This document shows positions 35,082-44,028 of a DNA stretch of 64,000 nucleotides, piece after piece. Under the pieces are notes generated by a model. It saw only the letters and a program-made list of their open reading frames with translations. It was not told the DNA's origin and searched no databases. The first letter of the stretch is position 1; each line of letters begins with the position of its first letter. The translations under genes and the position numbers were made by a program. The stretch covers positions 23,884 through 87,883 of the forward strand of contig JAJTGR010000040.1 of NCBI GenBank assembly GCA_021299375.1, given 5' to 3'. Origin of the DNA: Gemmatimonadota bacterium. GTDB taxonomy: Bacteria > Gemmatimonadota > Gemmatimonadetes > Gemmatimonadales > Gemmatimonadaceae.

Positions 35082-38000
35082 GGCGTCGCACCGCAGCCGG
35101 TCACCACCGTGCACTTGGGGTCGAGCGCCGGCAGCTTGAGACGCGCAAGTTCCGCGTTCACGGCCGTCAGGTCCGTCTTCCACACCGTCGCCAACGTCGC
35201 CTGATACCCCGTCAGCTCCTTCGACAGGATGCCAAAGATCTCCGGCATGTACGTACCCGGCGGCCCATCACCGCGCTCCGCCATCGACAGGAGGTTCGCG
35301 AGGCGGTTGTTGACCTTGATCGGGAAGTTGAGCGGATCCTGCCCGCTCTGGTTCTTCACCTGATAGACGTTCTGCTCGACGGCGGACGCGTTGGTCCGCA
35401 GCGTCTCCCCCTTGCTCTTGAGGGCAGCGTCATCGCCGGCGCGCTTCAGGCGGTCATCGAGCTGCTCCTTCACGCGCCGGATCTCGATCACCGCGCGCTG
35501 CGCTTCGTTGGTCTTGTCGCGCACCTGCGTACCGAACGCGTACTGCCGACGCAGGTCGGCGTCGGTGACATCGGCAATGAGCGGGCTGCGCTCGATACGG
35601 AGCGGGGCCTTGAGTTCCTGTCCATCGGCCGTGAGCCGCACGGTGTAGCGCCCGGGCGGCAGTGCGGGCCCCGCCGTCCCGGCGCCCCAGAGAATCATCC
35701 CCGGGAAGCTCTCGATGCCCGTCGCGCGCAGGTCGTACGTGAAGCGCGTGAGGCCGGCACGCAGCGGGAACGTGGATGACGTGCCGCGGCGACGGCCGGC
35801 GGTGCCACCGGCCGCCGGGGTCGCCGTGTCGCCCTCGAACTCCCGCAGCACGGCACCCGCCGAGTCGAGGATCGCGAGGGTGGCCCGCTTCGGCCGCTCG
35901 GCGAAGCGCCAGCTGAGCGTCGTGCCCGGTGACGACCGCTGGCCGACGGCGGGTGCAAACAGGTGCGCCCGGCTCGCCAGCACCGCCGGTGTGGCCTGCC
36001 GCAGCGGCGCGATGTTGTCGAGGATCCAGAACCCGCGCCCGTGTGTACCGATCGCCAGTTCGTCGCGCTCCACGATCAGGTCCGCCACCGGCACGTCGGG
36101 CATGTTGAGCTTGAGGCTCTGCCAGTTCGCCCCATCGTCATACGAGATGTACACCCCGTGCTGTGTGGCCGCATACAGCAGCCCGCGTCGCGTGGGATCT
36201 TCCCGCACGGCGTGCACGTAATCCTCGGCGCCCAGCCCGTTGACGATCTTCGTCCACGTCTTGCCGTAATCGGTGGTCTTGAAGATGTACGGCGCCCGAT
36301 CGTTGAGCAGCGGCCGGCGTACCGACATGTACACCGTGCCGGCATCGAACGCCGACGCGTCGAGCTGCGACACACGCCCGAACTCGGGCATGTCCTTGGG
36401 CGTGACGTTCGTCCACGTGAGCCCGAAGTTGCGCGTGACGAACACGAGGCCGTCGTCGGAGCCGGTGAAGATCACGTTCGCGTCCTTCTTGCTCGGCCCC
36501 ACCGAGAAGATCGTGCCGTACACTTCGGGACCGTTCATGTCACCCGTGATCGGGCCGCCGGACTTCTCCTGCGTCTCCGGGGCGTGGCGCGTCAGGTCCG
36601 GGCTCAGGTTCTTCCAGGTGCGGCCGCCGTCGCGCGTGGCCCACAGCCGCTGCGACGACACGAACAGCAGCTTCGGGTCGACCTGCGAGAAGAGGATCGG
36701 GAACGTCCACTGCCAGCGCTCCTTGATCTCCTTCGACGGCTCGCCGGAGTAGAACCACGGATACGGGTTCACTTCGCGCGACAGCCCGGTGCGGCGGTTG
36801 AACTTGTCGACGTAGCCCCCGTTGTTGGTGCCCGAATAGAACACGTCCAGGTCGAGCGGGTCGGGCGCGATGTAGCCGGGCTCGCCGCCGCCCACCTGGT
36901 ACGACACCGCCATGCCGCCCTGCGCCTCCTGCCCCGGCGCGGCGTTCTGGCGGCCCAGGTTCCAGTTCATCGGCGTGCAGAGGGTGCTGTTGTCCTGCTG
37001 GGAGCCGCACACATGGAAGGGCACGTGTTTGGTGGTGATGGCGTGGTACCACTGTTCGGTCGGGAAGTCCTGCTCGGTGTACTTCCCGCCGCCATTGAAC
37101 GTCACGGTGCCACCGCCGTCGTTGGCCACCACCAGATGCTGCGGGTCGTCCATGTCCACCCACAGATCATGCCAGTCACCGTGGCTTCCGGCGCCAATGC
37201 TGGTAAGCGTCTTGCCGGCGTCCGTCGACTTGAAGAACGACACGTTCTGGATGTAGACCAGGTCGGCGTTCTTGTGATCGGCATAGAGATGCGTGTAGTA
37301 GAAGGCGCGCTGGCGGATGTTGCGGTCGCCATTCACGAACGTCCACGTGGCGCCGGCGTCATCGCTCTTGAACAGGCCGCCGTTCTCGTTCTCGATCAGC
37401 GCATACACGCGGTTCGGATTGGCCGCCGTGAGCGCCACGCCGATCTTGCCCACGAGGCCACTCGGCAACCCGCGGTTGCGCGTGATCTCGGTCCACGTCT
37501 CGCCACCATCGGTGCTCTTCCAGAGCCCGGAGCCCGGCCCGCCCGACGACATCTGGTACTCCTTGCGGTAGGCCTCCCACGTGGCCGCGAACAGCACCTG
37601 CGGATTGGTGCGGTCGATCGCGATGTCCACGGCGCCGCTCTTCGCATCGCGGAACAGCACGCGCTTCCACGTCGCGCCGCCGTCCGTGCTCTTGTAGACG
37701 CCGCGCTCCTCGCTGGCCACGCTGTACTTGCCGAACACCGCCGCATACACGATGTCGGGGTTCGTGGGATGCACGCGAATGCGCGAGATCGCATCCACGG
37801 TGCGAAAGCCCACATGCTTCCACGTCTTGCCGGCGTCGGTGCTCTTGTAGATGCCGTCACCGGGCATGATGTTGCCGCGGATCGCGCTCTCGCCCATGCC
37901 GATGTACACGACATCGGGGTTCGATTCGCTCACCGCGACGGCGCCCACCGAGGCGCTGGTGATCTGTCCGTCGGTCACGGGCGTCCACGTCTCACCCCCA

Positions 38001-38257
38001 TCCGTCGTCTTCCAGAGGCCGCCGCCGGTGGCCCCGAAGTAGGCTTCGTTCTTGCGCCCCTTCACGCCGCTCACCGCAATCGACCGGCCGCCGCGATCGG
38101 GGCCGATGTTGCGCCAGCGGAACTGGGAGCGGAACGCCGAGTCGAGGGTGACCGGGGCCAGCGGCGCGGGAGCGGGCCGGGTGGCCGGTCGCACGGGCGG
38201 CTGTATCAGCGCCGCCGCCGGCAGCACCAGCAGCGTCAACGAACGCAGGGAAAGCAT
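35078..38257 (-). CDS. Large secreted BNR/VPS10 (sortilin-like) beta-propeller protein
   Basis: The 1059-aa protein has a signal peptide (LRSLTLLVLPAAALIQP) followed by many copies of the BNR/Asp-box repeat (S/T-x-D-x-G-x-T-W): GLWKTTDGGETW, GIYKSTDAGKTW, GVYKSTDGGATW, GLWKSTDGGETW, GLFKSDDAGATW and more, to about residue 720. A C-terminal beta and helical region follows (EIRRVKEQLDDRLKRAG). This 'sortilin N-terminal/glycosyl hydrolase-like' architecture is very common in Gemmatimonadota and Acidobacteriota. No catalytic residues could be assigned; older annotations as glycosyl hydrolase should not be taken literally. It is preceded by the hairpin region 38258-38637 and overlaps the small lipoprotein gene. 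Confidence 0.88.
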   Translation of the reverse strand: MLSLRSLTLLVLPAAALIQPPVRPATRPAPAPLAPVTLDSAFRSQFRWRNIGPDRGGRSIAVSGVKGRKNEAYFGATGGGLWKTTDGGETWTPVTDGQITSASVGAVAVSESNPDVVYIGMGESAIRGNIMPGDGIYKSTDAGKTWKHVGFRTVDAISRIRVHPTNPDIVYAAVFGKYSVASEERGVYKSTDGGATWKRVLFRDAKSGAVDIAIDRTNPQVLFAATWEAYRKEYQMSSGGPGSGLWKSTDGGETWTEITRNRGLPSGLVGKIGVALTAANPNRVYALIENENGGLFKSDDAGATWTFVNGDRNIRQRAFYYTHLYADHKNADLVYIQNVSFFKSTDAGKTLTSIGAGSHGDWHDLWVDMDDPQHLVVANDGGGTVTFNGGGKYTEQDFPTEQWYHAITTKHVPFHVCGSQQDNSTLCTPMNWNLGRQNAAPGQEAQGGMAVSYQVGGGEPGYIAPDPLDLDVFYSGTNNGGYVDKFNRRTGLSREVNPYPWFYSGEPSKEIKERWQWTFPILFSQVDPKLLFVSSQRLWATRDGGRTWKNLSPDLTRHAPETQEKSGGPITGDMNGPEVYGTIFSVGPSKKDANVIFTGSDDGLVFVTRNFGLTWTNVTPKDMPEFGRVSQLDASAFDAGTVYMSVRRPLLNDRAPYIFKTTDYGKTWTKIVNGLGAEDYVHAVREDPTRRGLLYAATQHGVYISYDDGANWQSLKLNMPDVPVADLIVERDELAIGTHGRGFWILDNIAPLRQATPAVLASRAHLFAPAVGQRSSPGTTLSWRFAERPKRATLAILDSAGAVLREFEGDTATPAAGGTAGRRRGTSSTFPLRAGLTRFTYDLRATGIESFPGMILWGAGTAGPALPPGRYTVRLTADGQELKAPLRIERSPLIADVTDADLRRQYAFGTQVRDKTNEAQRAVIEIRRVKEQLDDRLKRAGDDAALKSKGETLRTNASAVEQNVYQVKNQSGQDPLNFPIKVNNRLANLLSMAERGDGPPGTYMPEIFGILSKELTGYQATLATVWKTDLTAVNAELARLKLPALDPKCTVVTGCGATP

Positions 38258-38637
38258 GGGCAGGTAAGGGTCGGGGACAGGTGGGAGGGATCACGCCTAC
38301 GTTGCAGGCTACGGCCGGTGGGCGCAACTCGCTGCGCGGCCCGTGACGTGAGCCGCACCCCGCCGCACCGTTTCTCCACCGTCCCGCACTCGGTCAAGCG
38401 GCTTGTTCAACCGCGGTGTGGGCGCCCGCGACGCGGGCACGATCACGTACCAGATTGAAAAAGGATTGGTCCGTGCATCGCGCAGCATCCGCGCGTCACG
38501 CAGGCCAATCCCTTTTGAATCCTGTCGTCGATCGCGCCGCCACCGGCGGCGCCATACACTGCCGTTCCCGGCGCCCATGCTGTCCTGGCCGGCGGCGACC
38601 CACACCGCCGTTCCCGGCGGCCGCCATCACGCCGGTA
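38258..38637. other. 380-bp intergenic region between glyS and the BNR protein gene
   Basis: It contains a long bidirectional hairpin (38454-38520) and, nearer glyS, two copies of GCCGTTCCCGGCG (near 38561-38573 and 38610-38622). The stretch nearest the BNR gene (38258-38450) should hold its promoter, but no convincing -35/-10 pair stands out. A 98-codon open frame on the minus strand (38309-38605) crosses the hairpin and was judged unlikely to be a gene. Confidence 0.5.
38454..38520. terminator. Long bidirectional hairpin downstream of glyS
   Basis: The outer arms ATTGAAAAAGGATTGG and CCAATCCCTTTTGAAT pair with one bulge. An inner stem (CGTG/CACG, then CGCGC/GCGCG with a 7-nt loop AGCATCC) extends it. 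A-rich arms pairing with T-rich arms give a U-tract on both strands, as in bidirectional intrinsic terminators. Its distance from the glyS stop is about 118 nt. Confidence 0.65.
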
Positions 38638-39982
38638 TCAGCTCACCAGCTTCCCCGCCAGGTACGCCGTGAGCTGCGACGCGTCAACCCGGTCCTGCGC
38701 CAGCGAGTCGCGGTCGCGCACCGTGACCGTCTGGTCGCTGGTGCTCTGCCCGTCCACCGTGATGCAGAACGGCGTGCCGACTTCGTCCTGCCGGCGATAG
38801 CGCTTGCCGATCGAGCCCGTCTCGTCGTAGTCCACCGGGAACGCCTGGCGCAGGTCGGCGAGAATCTGCTTCGCCATCTCCGGCTGCCCGTCCTTCTTCG
38901 TGAGCGGGAAGATGGCCGCCTTGATCGGCGCGATGGCGGGGTGCAGTCCCAGCACCACGCGCCCCTCGGCCTCGCCCTCGACCGCCTCTTCACGGTACGC
39001 GTTCACCAGCGCCGCCAGCGTCACGCGGTCCGCACCCACCGACGTCTCGATCACGTACGGCACGTAGCGCTTGTTGTTCACCTGGTCGAAGTACTCGAGC
39101 TTCTTGCTGGAGTACTGCTGGTGCTGCGTGAGGTCGAAATCGGAGCGGTTGTGCACCCCCTCGATCTCCTGGTATCCGAGGGTGCCGCCGAAGTCGAACG
39201 TCACGTCGAACGCCGCGCGCGTAGTGCGCCAGCTCGGTCGCGCCGTGCTGGTGGAACTTGAGCCGATCGGCCGAGAGCCCGAGATCGAGGTGCCACTGCA
39301 TGCGCAGCGCCTTCCACGTCTCGAACCACTCCATGTCGGTACCCGGTTCGACGAAGAACTGCATCTCCATCTGCTCGAACTCACGCGTGCGGAAGATGAA
39401 GTTGCCCGGCGTGATCTCGTTGCGGAAGGCCTTGCCGATCTGCGCGATGCCGAACGGCACCTTCTGGCGCATGCTCTGCTGCACATTCAGAAAGTTCACG
39501 AAGATGCCCTGCGCCGTCTCCGGGCGCAGGTAGACGATGCTCGCGCTCTCCTCGAGCGCACCCATGTACGTCTTGAACATCAGGTTGAACTGCCGCGCCT
39601 CGGTCAGTTGGCAGGCCTCGTGCTGGCCGGGCTGCTTGCTCGGCTTCTGCGGGCAGCGCGCATCCTCGAGCTTGTCGGCGCGGAAGCGTCCCTTGCAGGT
39701 CTTGCAGTCCACCAGCGGATCGACGAAGCCGGCCACGTGCCCGCTCGCTTCCCACGTGCGCGGATGCATCAGGATGGCCGCATCGAGCCCCTCGATATCA
39801 TCACGCGAACGCACCATCGCGTGCCACCAGCGATCCTTGATGTTCTTCTTGAGTTCCACCCCCAGCGGCCCGTAGTCCCACACCGATCCCGTGCCGCCGT
39901 AGATCTCGGAGGACTGGAAGATGAAGCCACGCCGCTTGCACAGCGAGACGAGCTTGTCCATCACATCGGGATAGCCGGACAT
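38638..39982 (-). CDS. glyQS: Glycyl-tRNA synthetase (single-chain type), with an apparent frameshift
   Basis: Class II aminoacyl-tRNA synthetase of the dimeric type. The first frame (39982 to about 39215) reads through [23 protein letters not shown], the zinc-binding Cys cluster (CKTCKG), motif 2 ([25 protein letters not shown]) and TELAHYAR. The second frame (about 39215 to 38638) continues with [29 protein letters not shown], motif 3 ([16 protein letters not shown]) and the C-terminal anticodon-binding domain. The break lies in a CG dinucleotide tract at 39211-39221; one CG unit appears lost compared with the expected ELAHYARAAFDV. Because the gene is essential, a sequencing error is likelier than a true pseudogene. 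Confidence 0.9.
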
Positions 39983-40021
39983 GGTTGGTACTGGTGCGGG
40001 ATACGGGGAGAGAACGACGGG

Positions 40022-41056
40022 TCAGCGAAGCAGGTGCGCGAGGATCGCGTCACCGTGGTCGCGGCCATTCTCGATGAAGATGCGATTGGCCTGATTGCCG
40101 GACGCAATGACTCCTGCAAGGTAGACACCCGGGAGGGGGGTCGCCATGGTGAGCGGGTCATGCGCGGGGATGCCGCTCTCGGCATCGATGGGCACGCCGA
40201 TCTGCTCGAGCAGCCCGGTCTCCGGCAGGTAGCCGGTCATCGTATAGACCTGCGTCGCCGGTATCCGCACCTCGCCGTCGGGCCCCTGCACCACCACCGC
40301 CTCGGGCTCGATGGCCACTACCCGCGAGCCGAACTGCCCGCGGATGCTGCCGTCGCGCAGCCGCGCCTCGATGACCGGGCGCACCCAAGGCTTCACATTC
40401 GCATCGAGGGCGTCGGCGAAATGCACCAGCGTCACCTGCGCCCCCGCCTGGTGCATGTCGAGCGCTGCATCCACCGCCGAGTTGGCACCGCCCACGACCA
40501 CCACCGGTTCGCGCCAGGCACTGTGCCCCTCGGTGTAGCCATGGCGCACGTGCGGCAGGCCTTCGCCAGGCACCCCCAGTCGGTTGGGACGACCGAAGTA
40601 GCCGGTGGCGATCACCACGGCATGCGCCGCCGTCTCCCGAGCGGCCCCCCCTCGCGTCATGCTGCGCAGCAACCAGCGAGCACTGCGCTCGGGCGCCCGC
40701 TGTCCTGCCCGGGGATCCACGCGCACGGGCCGCAGCGAGGCGACGGCCTCGTACTGCCGCACGTCGAGGCCGTAGACGTCGGCGACGCCGCGGTAGTACG
40801 CCAGGGCATCGCGGCGGGTGGGCTTCTCGGTCGCGATGAGGAACGGCACCCCGCCGATCGCGATCCGCTCCGCCGTCGAGAAGAACGACATGTAGGTGGG
40901 ATAGCTCGCGATGCCGTTGACCAGGCACCCGCGATCGAACACCACGGCACGCAACCCCGCCCGGTGGGCCGCGATGGCCGCCGCCAACCCGCAGGGGCCA
41001 GCGCCAACCACAGCCACATCGATCGACGACGAGTGTGACGACACGGAGGCGCTCAC
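40022..41056 (-). CDS. ypdA: YpdA-like NAD(P)-dependent flavoprotein (putative low-molecular-weight thiol disulfide reductase)
   Basis: The 344-aa thioredoxin-reductase-like flavoprotein has an N-terminal FAD motif VAVVGAGPCGLAAAIAAHRAG, a second Rossmann motif VVVVGGANSAVDAALDMHQAG, and the C-terminal IFIENGRDHG block found in YpdA (bacillithiol disulfide reductase, Bdr). The CxxC redox pair of true thioredoxin reductases is absent; only the Cys of AGPCG, conserved in YpdA, is present. It should keep a low-molecular-weight thiol reduced, but whether this organism uses bacillithiol is unknown. GTG 41056 is a tentative start; TTG 41062 is also open. It follows purA by 10 nt. Confidence 0.83.
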   Translation of the reverse strand: MSASVSSHSSSIDVAVVGAGPCGLAAAIAAHRAGLRAVVFDRGCLVNGIASYPTYMSFFSTAERIAIGGVPFLIATEKPTRRDALAYYRGVADVYGLDVRQYEAVASLRPVRVDPRAGQRAPERSARWLLRSMTRGGAARETAAHAVVIATGYFGRPNRLGVPGEGLPHVRHGYTEGHSAWREPVVVVGGANSAVDAALDMHQAGAQVTLVHFADALDANVKPWVRPVIEARLRDGSIRGQFGSRVVAIEPEAVVVQGPDGEVRIPATQVYTMTGYLPETGLLEQIGVPIDAESGIPAHDPLTMATPLPGVYLAGVIASGNQANRIFIENGRDHGDAILAHLLR

Positions 41057-41066
41057 GCGCAACGGA

Positions 41067-42362
41067 TCAGGCGACGGTCGTGTGCACGCCGATGATCTGG
41101 TCGCGCCGCGTCCCCACGCTCACGAACGCAATCGGCGTCTCGCACAGCTGCTCCAGGCGGTCGAGATAGGTCCGCGCCGCCGCTGGCAGGTCCTCGAGCT
41201 TGCGCGCGTCCTGCGTGGACTGCTGCCACCCCGGGAACCACTCGTAGATCGGCTCCGCCCGCTCCAGCAGCGCGAGATCGGCCGGGAACTCCGTGTACAC
41301 TTCGTCGCCCACGCGATAGCCGGTGCACACCGCCACCTGCTCGAGCGTGTCGAGCACGTCCAGCTTGGTGATCGCCAGCCCGGTCAGGCCGTTCACGCGC
41401 GCGGCGTAGCGCACCACCACCCCGTCGAACCAGCCGCAGCGACGCGGACGCCCCGTCGTGGCGCCGAACTCGTGGCCGAGCTGTCGCACGTGGCTGTGCA
41501 GCGGCTCCTCCAGTTCGGTCGGCAGCGGGCCGTTGCCCACACGCGTCGTGTAGGCCTTCACCACGCCCAGCGCCGCGTTGATGGCCATGGGGGAGATGCC
41601 CACGCCCGTGGCAGCCCCCCCCACCGTGGTGTTGCTCGAGGTGACATACGGATAGGTGCCGTGGTCGATGTCCAGCAACGACCCCTGCGCGCCCTCCATG
41701 AGCACGGCCGCGCCGCTCCGGATCGCCCGGTGCACGCACAACCCCACATCGTCGGCCAGACCCAGCAACCGCGGCGCCAGACCGTTCAGGATGGCCAGCG
41801 TCTCCTCCACCGAAGCGCGCACGTCGCTCCCCGAGCGCTCGAGCTGCGCGTTGGCGCGCTCCACGCCCGCCGTGACGAGTTCCAACAGCCGCTCGGCGTT
41901 GCGGAGGTCGAGCACCCGCACACCTCGACGCGCGACCTTGTCCTCGTAGGCCGGCCCGATACCCCGCCCCGTCGTGCCAATGGCCTTGCTGGCTGCGCTC
42001 GCCTTGTCAACCAACTTGTGGTACGGCATCACGAGGTGCGCCCGCTCGCTCACGTACAGACGCCCCTCCACGTCGACCCCGTCGGCGATCAGCTCGTCGA
42101 CCTCGGTGAAGAGCGTCTCCGGGTCCAGCACCACGCCGTTGCCGATCGCGCACCGCACGCCGGGATGCAGGATGCCGCTGGGGATCTGGTGCAGGATGAA
42201 GGACGTGTCGCCGATGTGCACCGTATGCCCGGCATTGGCGCCACCCTGGTAGCGCACGACCCAATCGGCGCGCTCGGCGAGCACGTCGACGAGCTTGCCC
42301 TTCCCCTCGTCGCCCCACTGCGCACCCACCACGACCACCGTGCGCGTCGTCGAATCGAACAT
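41067..42362 (-). CDS. purA: Adenylosuccinate synthetase
   Basis: PurA joins IMP and aspartate using GTP in the first step from IMP to AMP. The 431-aa protein contains the GTP-binding loop VVGAQWGDEGKGK (12-23; Asp18 catalytic), GGANAGHT with the catalytic His, and GTTGRGIGPAYEDK for IMP binding. EGAQGSLLDIDHGTYPYVTSSNT and the aspartate loop near the C-terminus are also intact. Start ATG 42362 lies only about 35 nt beyond the T-run of an intrinsic terminator at 42403-42431, an arrangement worth a second look for attenuation. ypdA follows 10 nt after the stop. Confidence 0.96.
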   Translation of the reverse strand: MFDSTTRTVVVVGAQWGDEGKGKLVDVLAERADWVVRYQGGANAGHTVHIGDTSFILHQIPSGILHPGVRCAIGNGVVLDPETLFTEVDELIADGVDVEGRLYVSERAHLVMPYHKLVDKASAASKAIGTTGRGIGPAYEDKVARRGVRVLDLRNAERLLELVTAGVERANAQLERSGSDVRASVEETLAILNGLAPRLLGLADDVGLCVHRAIRSGAAVLMEGAQGSLLDIDHGTYPYVTSSNTTVGGAATGVGISPMAINAALGVVKAYTTRVGNGPLPTELEEPLHSHVRQLGHEFGATTGRPRRCGWFDGVVVRYAARVNGLTGLAITKLDVLDTLEQVAVCTGYRVGDEVYTEFPADLALLERAEPIYEWFPGWQQSTQDARKLEDLPAAARTYLDRLEQLCETPIAFVSVGTRRDQIIGVHTTVA

Positions 42363-42402
42363 GCGATCAGGTCTCCGGCAGCCGTTGCGGCCTCCCACAA
42401 AA

Positions 42403-42431
42403 AACGCCCCGCGGACGGTCCGCGGGGCGTT
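42403..42431 (-). terminator. Intrinsic terminator before purA
   Basis: Perfect 13-bp stem AACGCCCCGCGGA / TCCGCGGGGCGTT with a 3-nt loop. Read on the minus strand it is followed by a run of T's (GTTTTTTG). This is a textbook Rho-independent terminator ending the DUF456-gene transcript 60-odd nt after its stop, or acting as a leader attenuator for purA. Confidence 0.85.
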
Positions 42432-42493
42432 GTGGGAATCTAGGCTTCGAAGGCCTCGAAGCAATGCGGCGGCGGCAATTGCCACCGGGGCCA

Positions 42494-43012
42494 TCAGCCG
42501 CTCCCCGCGAGCCGCCCCGAAAGTGCGGAGACGCTTACCACCACCGCGAGCGCCAGCCCGAACCCCACCTTCAGCCCTGCCGCCACCACGCGACCGAGAA
42601 GCGCACCCGTGGCCACACGGAGCGGCTCGCCCCGCACCGCGCGGGGCACCGTCAACTCGGCCAGCAGCGCCCCGCCGAAGGCCCCGGCAAAGGCGCCGAT
42701 CATCGAGCCGACCACCGGCAGGGGCACCCCTACGAGCGCCCCGACGATTCCCCCGATGACCGCGCCCCACGCGGCTCGGCGCGAGCCCCCGTACCTGCGA
42801 GCGTACCGACCGGACACGCTGAATTCGAGCACCTCGGCGACGACCACCAGCGCGGAGGCGACCAGCAGCGTGACCAGCCCGATTTCCCCGGCGGGCACCG
42901 CGAGCCAATACACGAGCGTCGCGCCCAGCATGACCCAGAGCCCGGGCAGGCCCAAGGGCACGAGGAGGAGGCCGGCGAGCAGGGCCGAGAACAGCAACGC
43001 GAGCGCGAGCAT
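42494..43012 (-). CDS. DUF456-family membrane protein
   Basis: The 172-aa integral membrane protein has four to five hydrophobic segments. The family pattern is a first helix (LALLFSALLAGLLLVPLGLPGLWVMLGA), a middle segment with the EFSVSGRYARRYGGSRRAAWGAVIGGIVGALVGVP motif, and a Gly-rich helix (GSMIGAFAGAFGGALLAEL). This matches DUF456 proteins, whose function is not known. ATG 43012 is used; a GTG at 43039 would add nine residues. It follows the aldolase gene by 67 nt and is ended by the terminator at 42403. Confidence 0.82.
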   Translation of the reverse strand: MLALALLFSALLAGLLLVPLGLPGLWVMLGATLVYWLAVPAGEIGLVTLLVASALVVVAEVLEFSVSGRYARRYGGSRRAAWGAVIGGIVGALVGVPLPVVGSMIGAFAGAFGGALLAELTVPRAVRGEPLRVATGALLGRVVAAGLKVGFGLALAVVVSVSALSGRLAGSG

Positions 43013-43079
43013 GCAAGGGCGTACGCAAGCCGCGAGCACCGGTTTCGCACACCGGCGCCGCGGCGAGGCGCCGGACCCC

Positions 43080-43973
43080 TCAGAGCAGCCCGGCTGCCTC
43101 CAGTCGCGCCTTGACGATCGCCAGCTCCTCGCCCTCCACCGGCAGCAGTGGTGAACGCGGCGGACCTCCGTGCAGCCCGACCAGCGACATGGCCGCCTTC
43201 ATGCCCGCCGGCCCCAGTGCACCGGCAATGTCGGTCGCGAGCGGCGTCAGCACCTGCTGCATGGCGGCGGCGGCCGCGTGCTCGCCGGCGCGGTATGTGT
43301 CCACCATGCGGCGCACCGCGGGCCCGGCGAACAGGGCAATCGCCAGAATCGCCCCCGACGCCCCCGCCTCCAGCGCCGGCACGACGGTGCCGCCGCTGCC
43401 GGTGAGCACACGGAATGACGCGTTCTGGGCCGCGAGATACTGCTGCAACACCGGGATGTTGCCAGCACTGTCCTTCATGCCGACGACGTTCTCGTGCAGC
43501 GCCATCTCGTGCACGAAGGCCGGGCTCAGCACGATGTGCGTATACGCCGGCATGTTGTACAGCAGCACCGGCAACGGACTCGCATCGGCCACCGCGCGGA
43601 AATGCGCGAGCAACGCCGGCGCCGTCATGCGCTTCAGGAAGTAATGCGGGGAGATCACCAGGACGGCATCGGCCCCGGCGGCCTTCGCATCGTGCGCCCG
43701 CGCGATGGTCTGTCGCGTACTCTCGCTGCCGATGCCGGCCAGCAGCCACTTGTCGGTGGGAACACGCGCGCGAGCCCATTCGAGCAGCTGCCGACGATCC
43801 GCGTCATCGAGCAGTGCCGACTCGCCGCTCGACCCGGCCACCAGTATGCCGTCCATACCGAAGGCCAGATGCGCGTCGAGGTTGCGCTGAAAGGCGGCGC
43901 CATCGAGGTCGCCGCTGGCCGTGAACGTCGTCACGGCGGGCACCATGAGCCCGCCCAGAGTCGAAGGAGTCAT
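43080..43973 (-). CDS. DapA/HOGA-family Schiff-base aldolase, probably not dihydrodipicolinate synthase
   Basis: The 297-aa class I aldolase TIM barrel has Tyr139 (LLYNMPAYT) and the Schiff-base Lys167 (GMKDSAGN). True DapA usually has GTTGE and GIKEATG; here the loops read GSSGES (47-52) and GMKDSAG. The latter is typical of 4-hydroxy-2-oxoglutarate aldolase and other keto-acid lyases. It could split 4-hydroxy-2-oxoglutarate or a sugar-acid derivative to pyruvate plus an aldehyde. The start is ATG 43971-43973. It stands between pilT and a DUF456 gene, which gives no metabolic clue. Confidence 0.82.
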   Translation of the reverse strand: MTPSTLGGLMVPAVTTFTASGDLDGAAFQRNLDAHLAFGMDGILVAGSSGESALLDDADRRQLLEWARARVPTDKWLLAGIGSESTRQTIARAHDAKAAGADAVLVISPHYFLKRMTAPALLAHFRAVADASPLPVLLYNMPAYTHIVLSPAFVHEMALHENVVGMKDSAGNIPVLQQYLAAQNASFRVLTGSGGTVVPALEAGASGAILAIALFAGPAVRRMVDTYRAGEHAAAAAMQQVLTPLATDIAGALGPAGMKAAMSLVGLHGGPPRSPLLPVEGEELAIVKARLEAAGLL

Positions 43974-44028
43974 GCAGGAAACCTACCGCGGCACCCCGAT
44001 CGCGGCGCCCCCACGCCCCGACGCGATG

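Noticed and set aside
35078..38257. Calling the BNR/VPS10 protein a glycosyl hydrolase
   Set aside because: Asp-box repeats alone do not show catalysis, and no catalytic residues could be identified.
38309..38605. 98-codon minus-strand open frame between glyS and the BNR protein gene
   Set aside because: It runs straight through the long bidirectional hairpin and GC repeats and shows no recognisable domain; a non-coding terminator region explains it better. A conserved orthologue would reverse this.
38638..39982. Reading the GlyRS region as two separate genes
   Set aside because: The two frames continue one conserved protein at a single point with no start site or gap between them, so a frameshift is the simpler reading.
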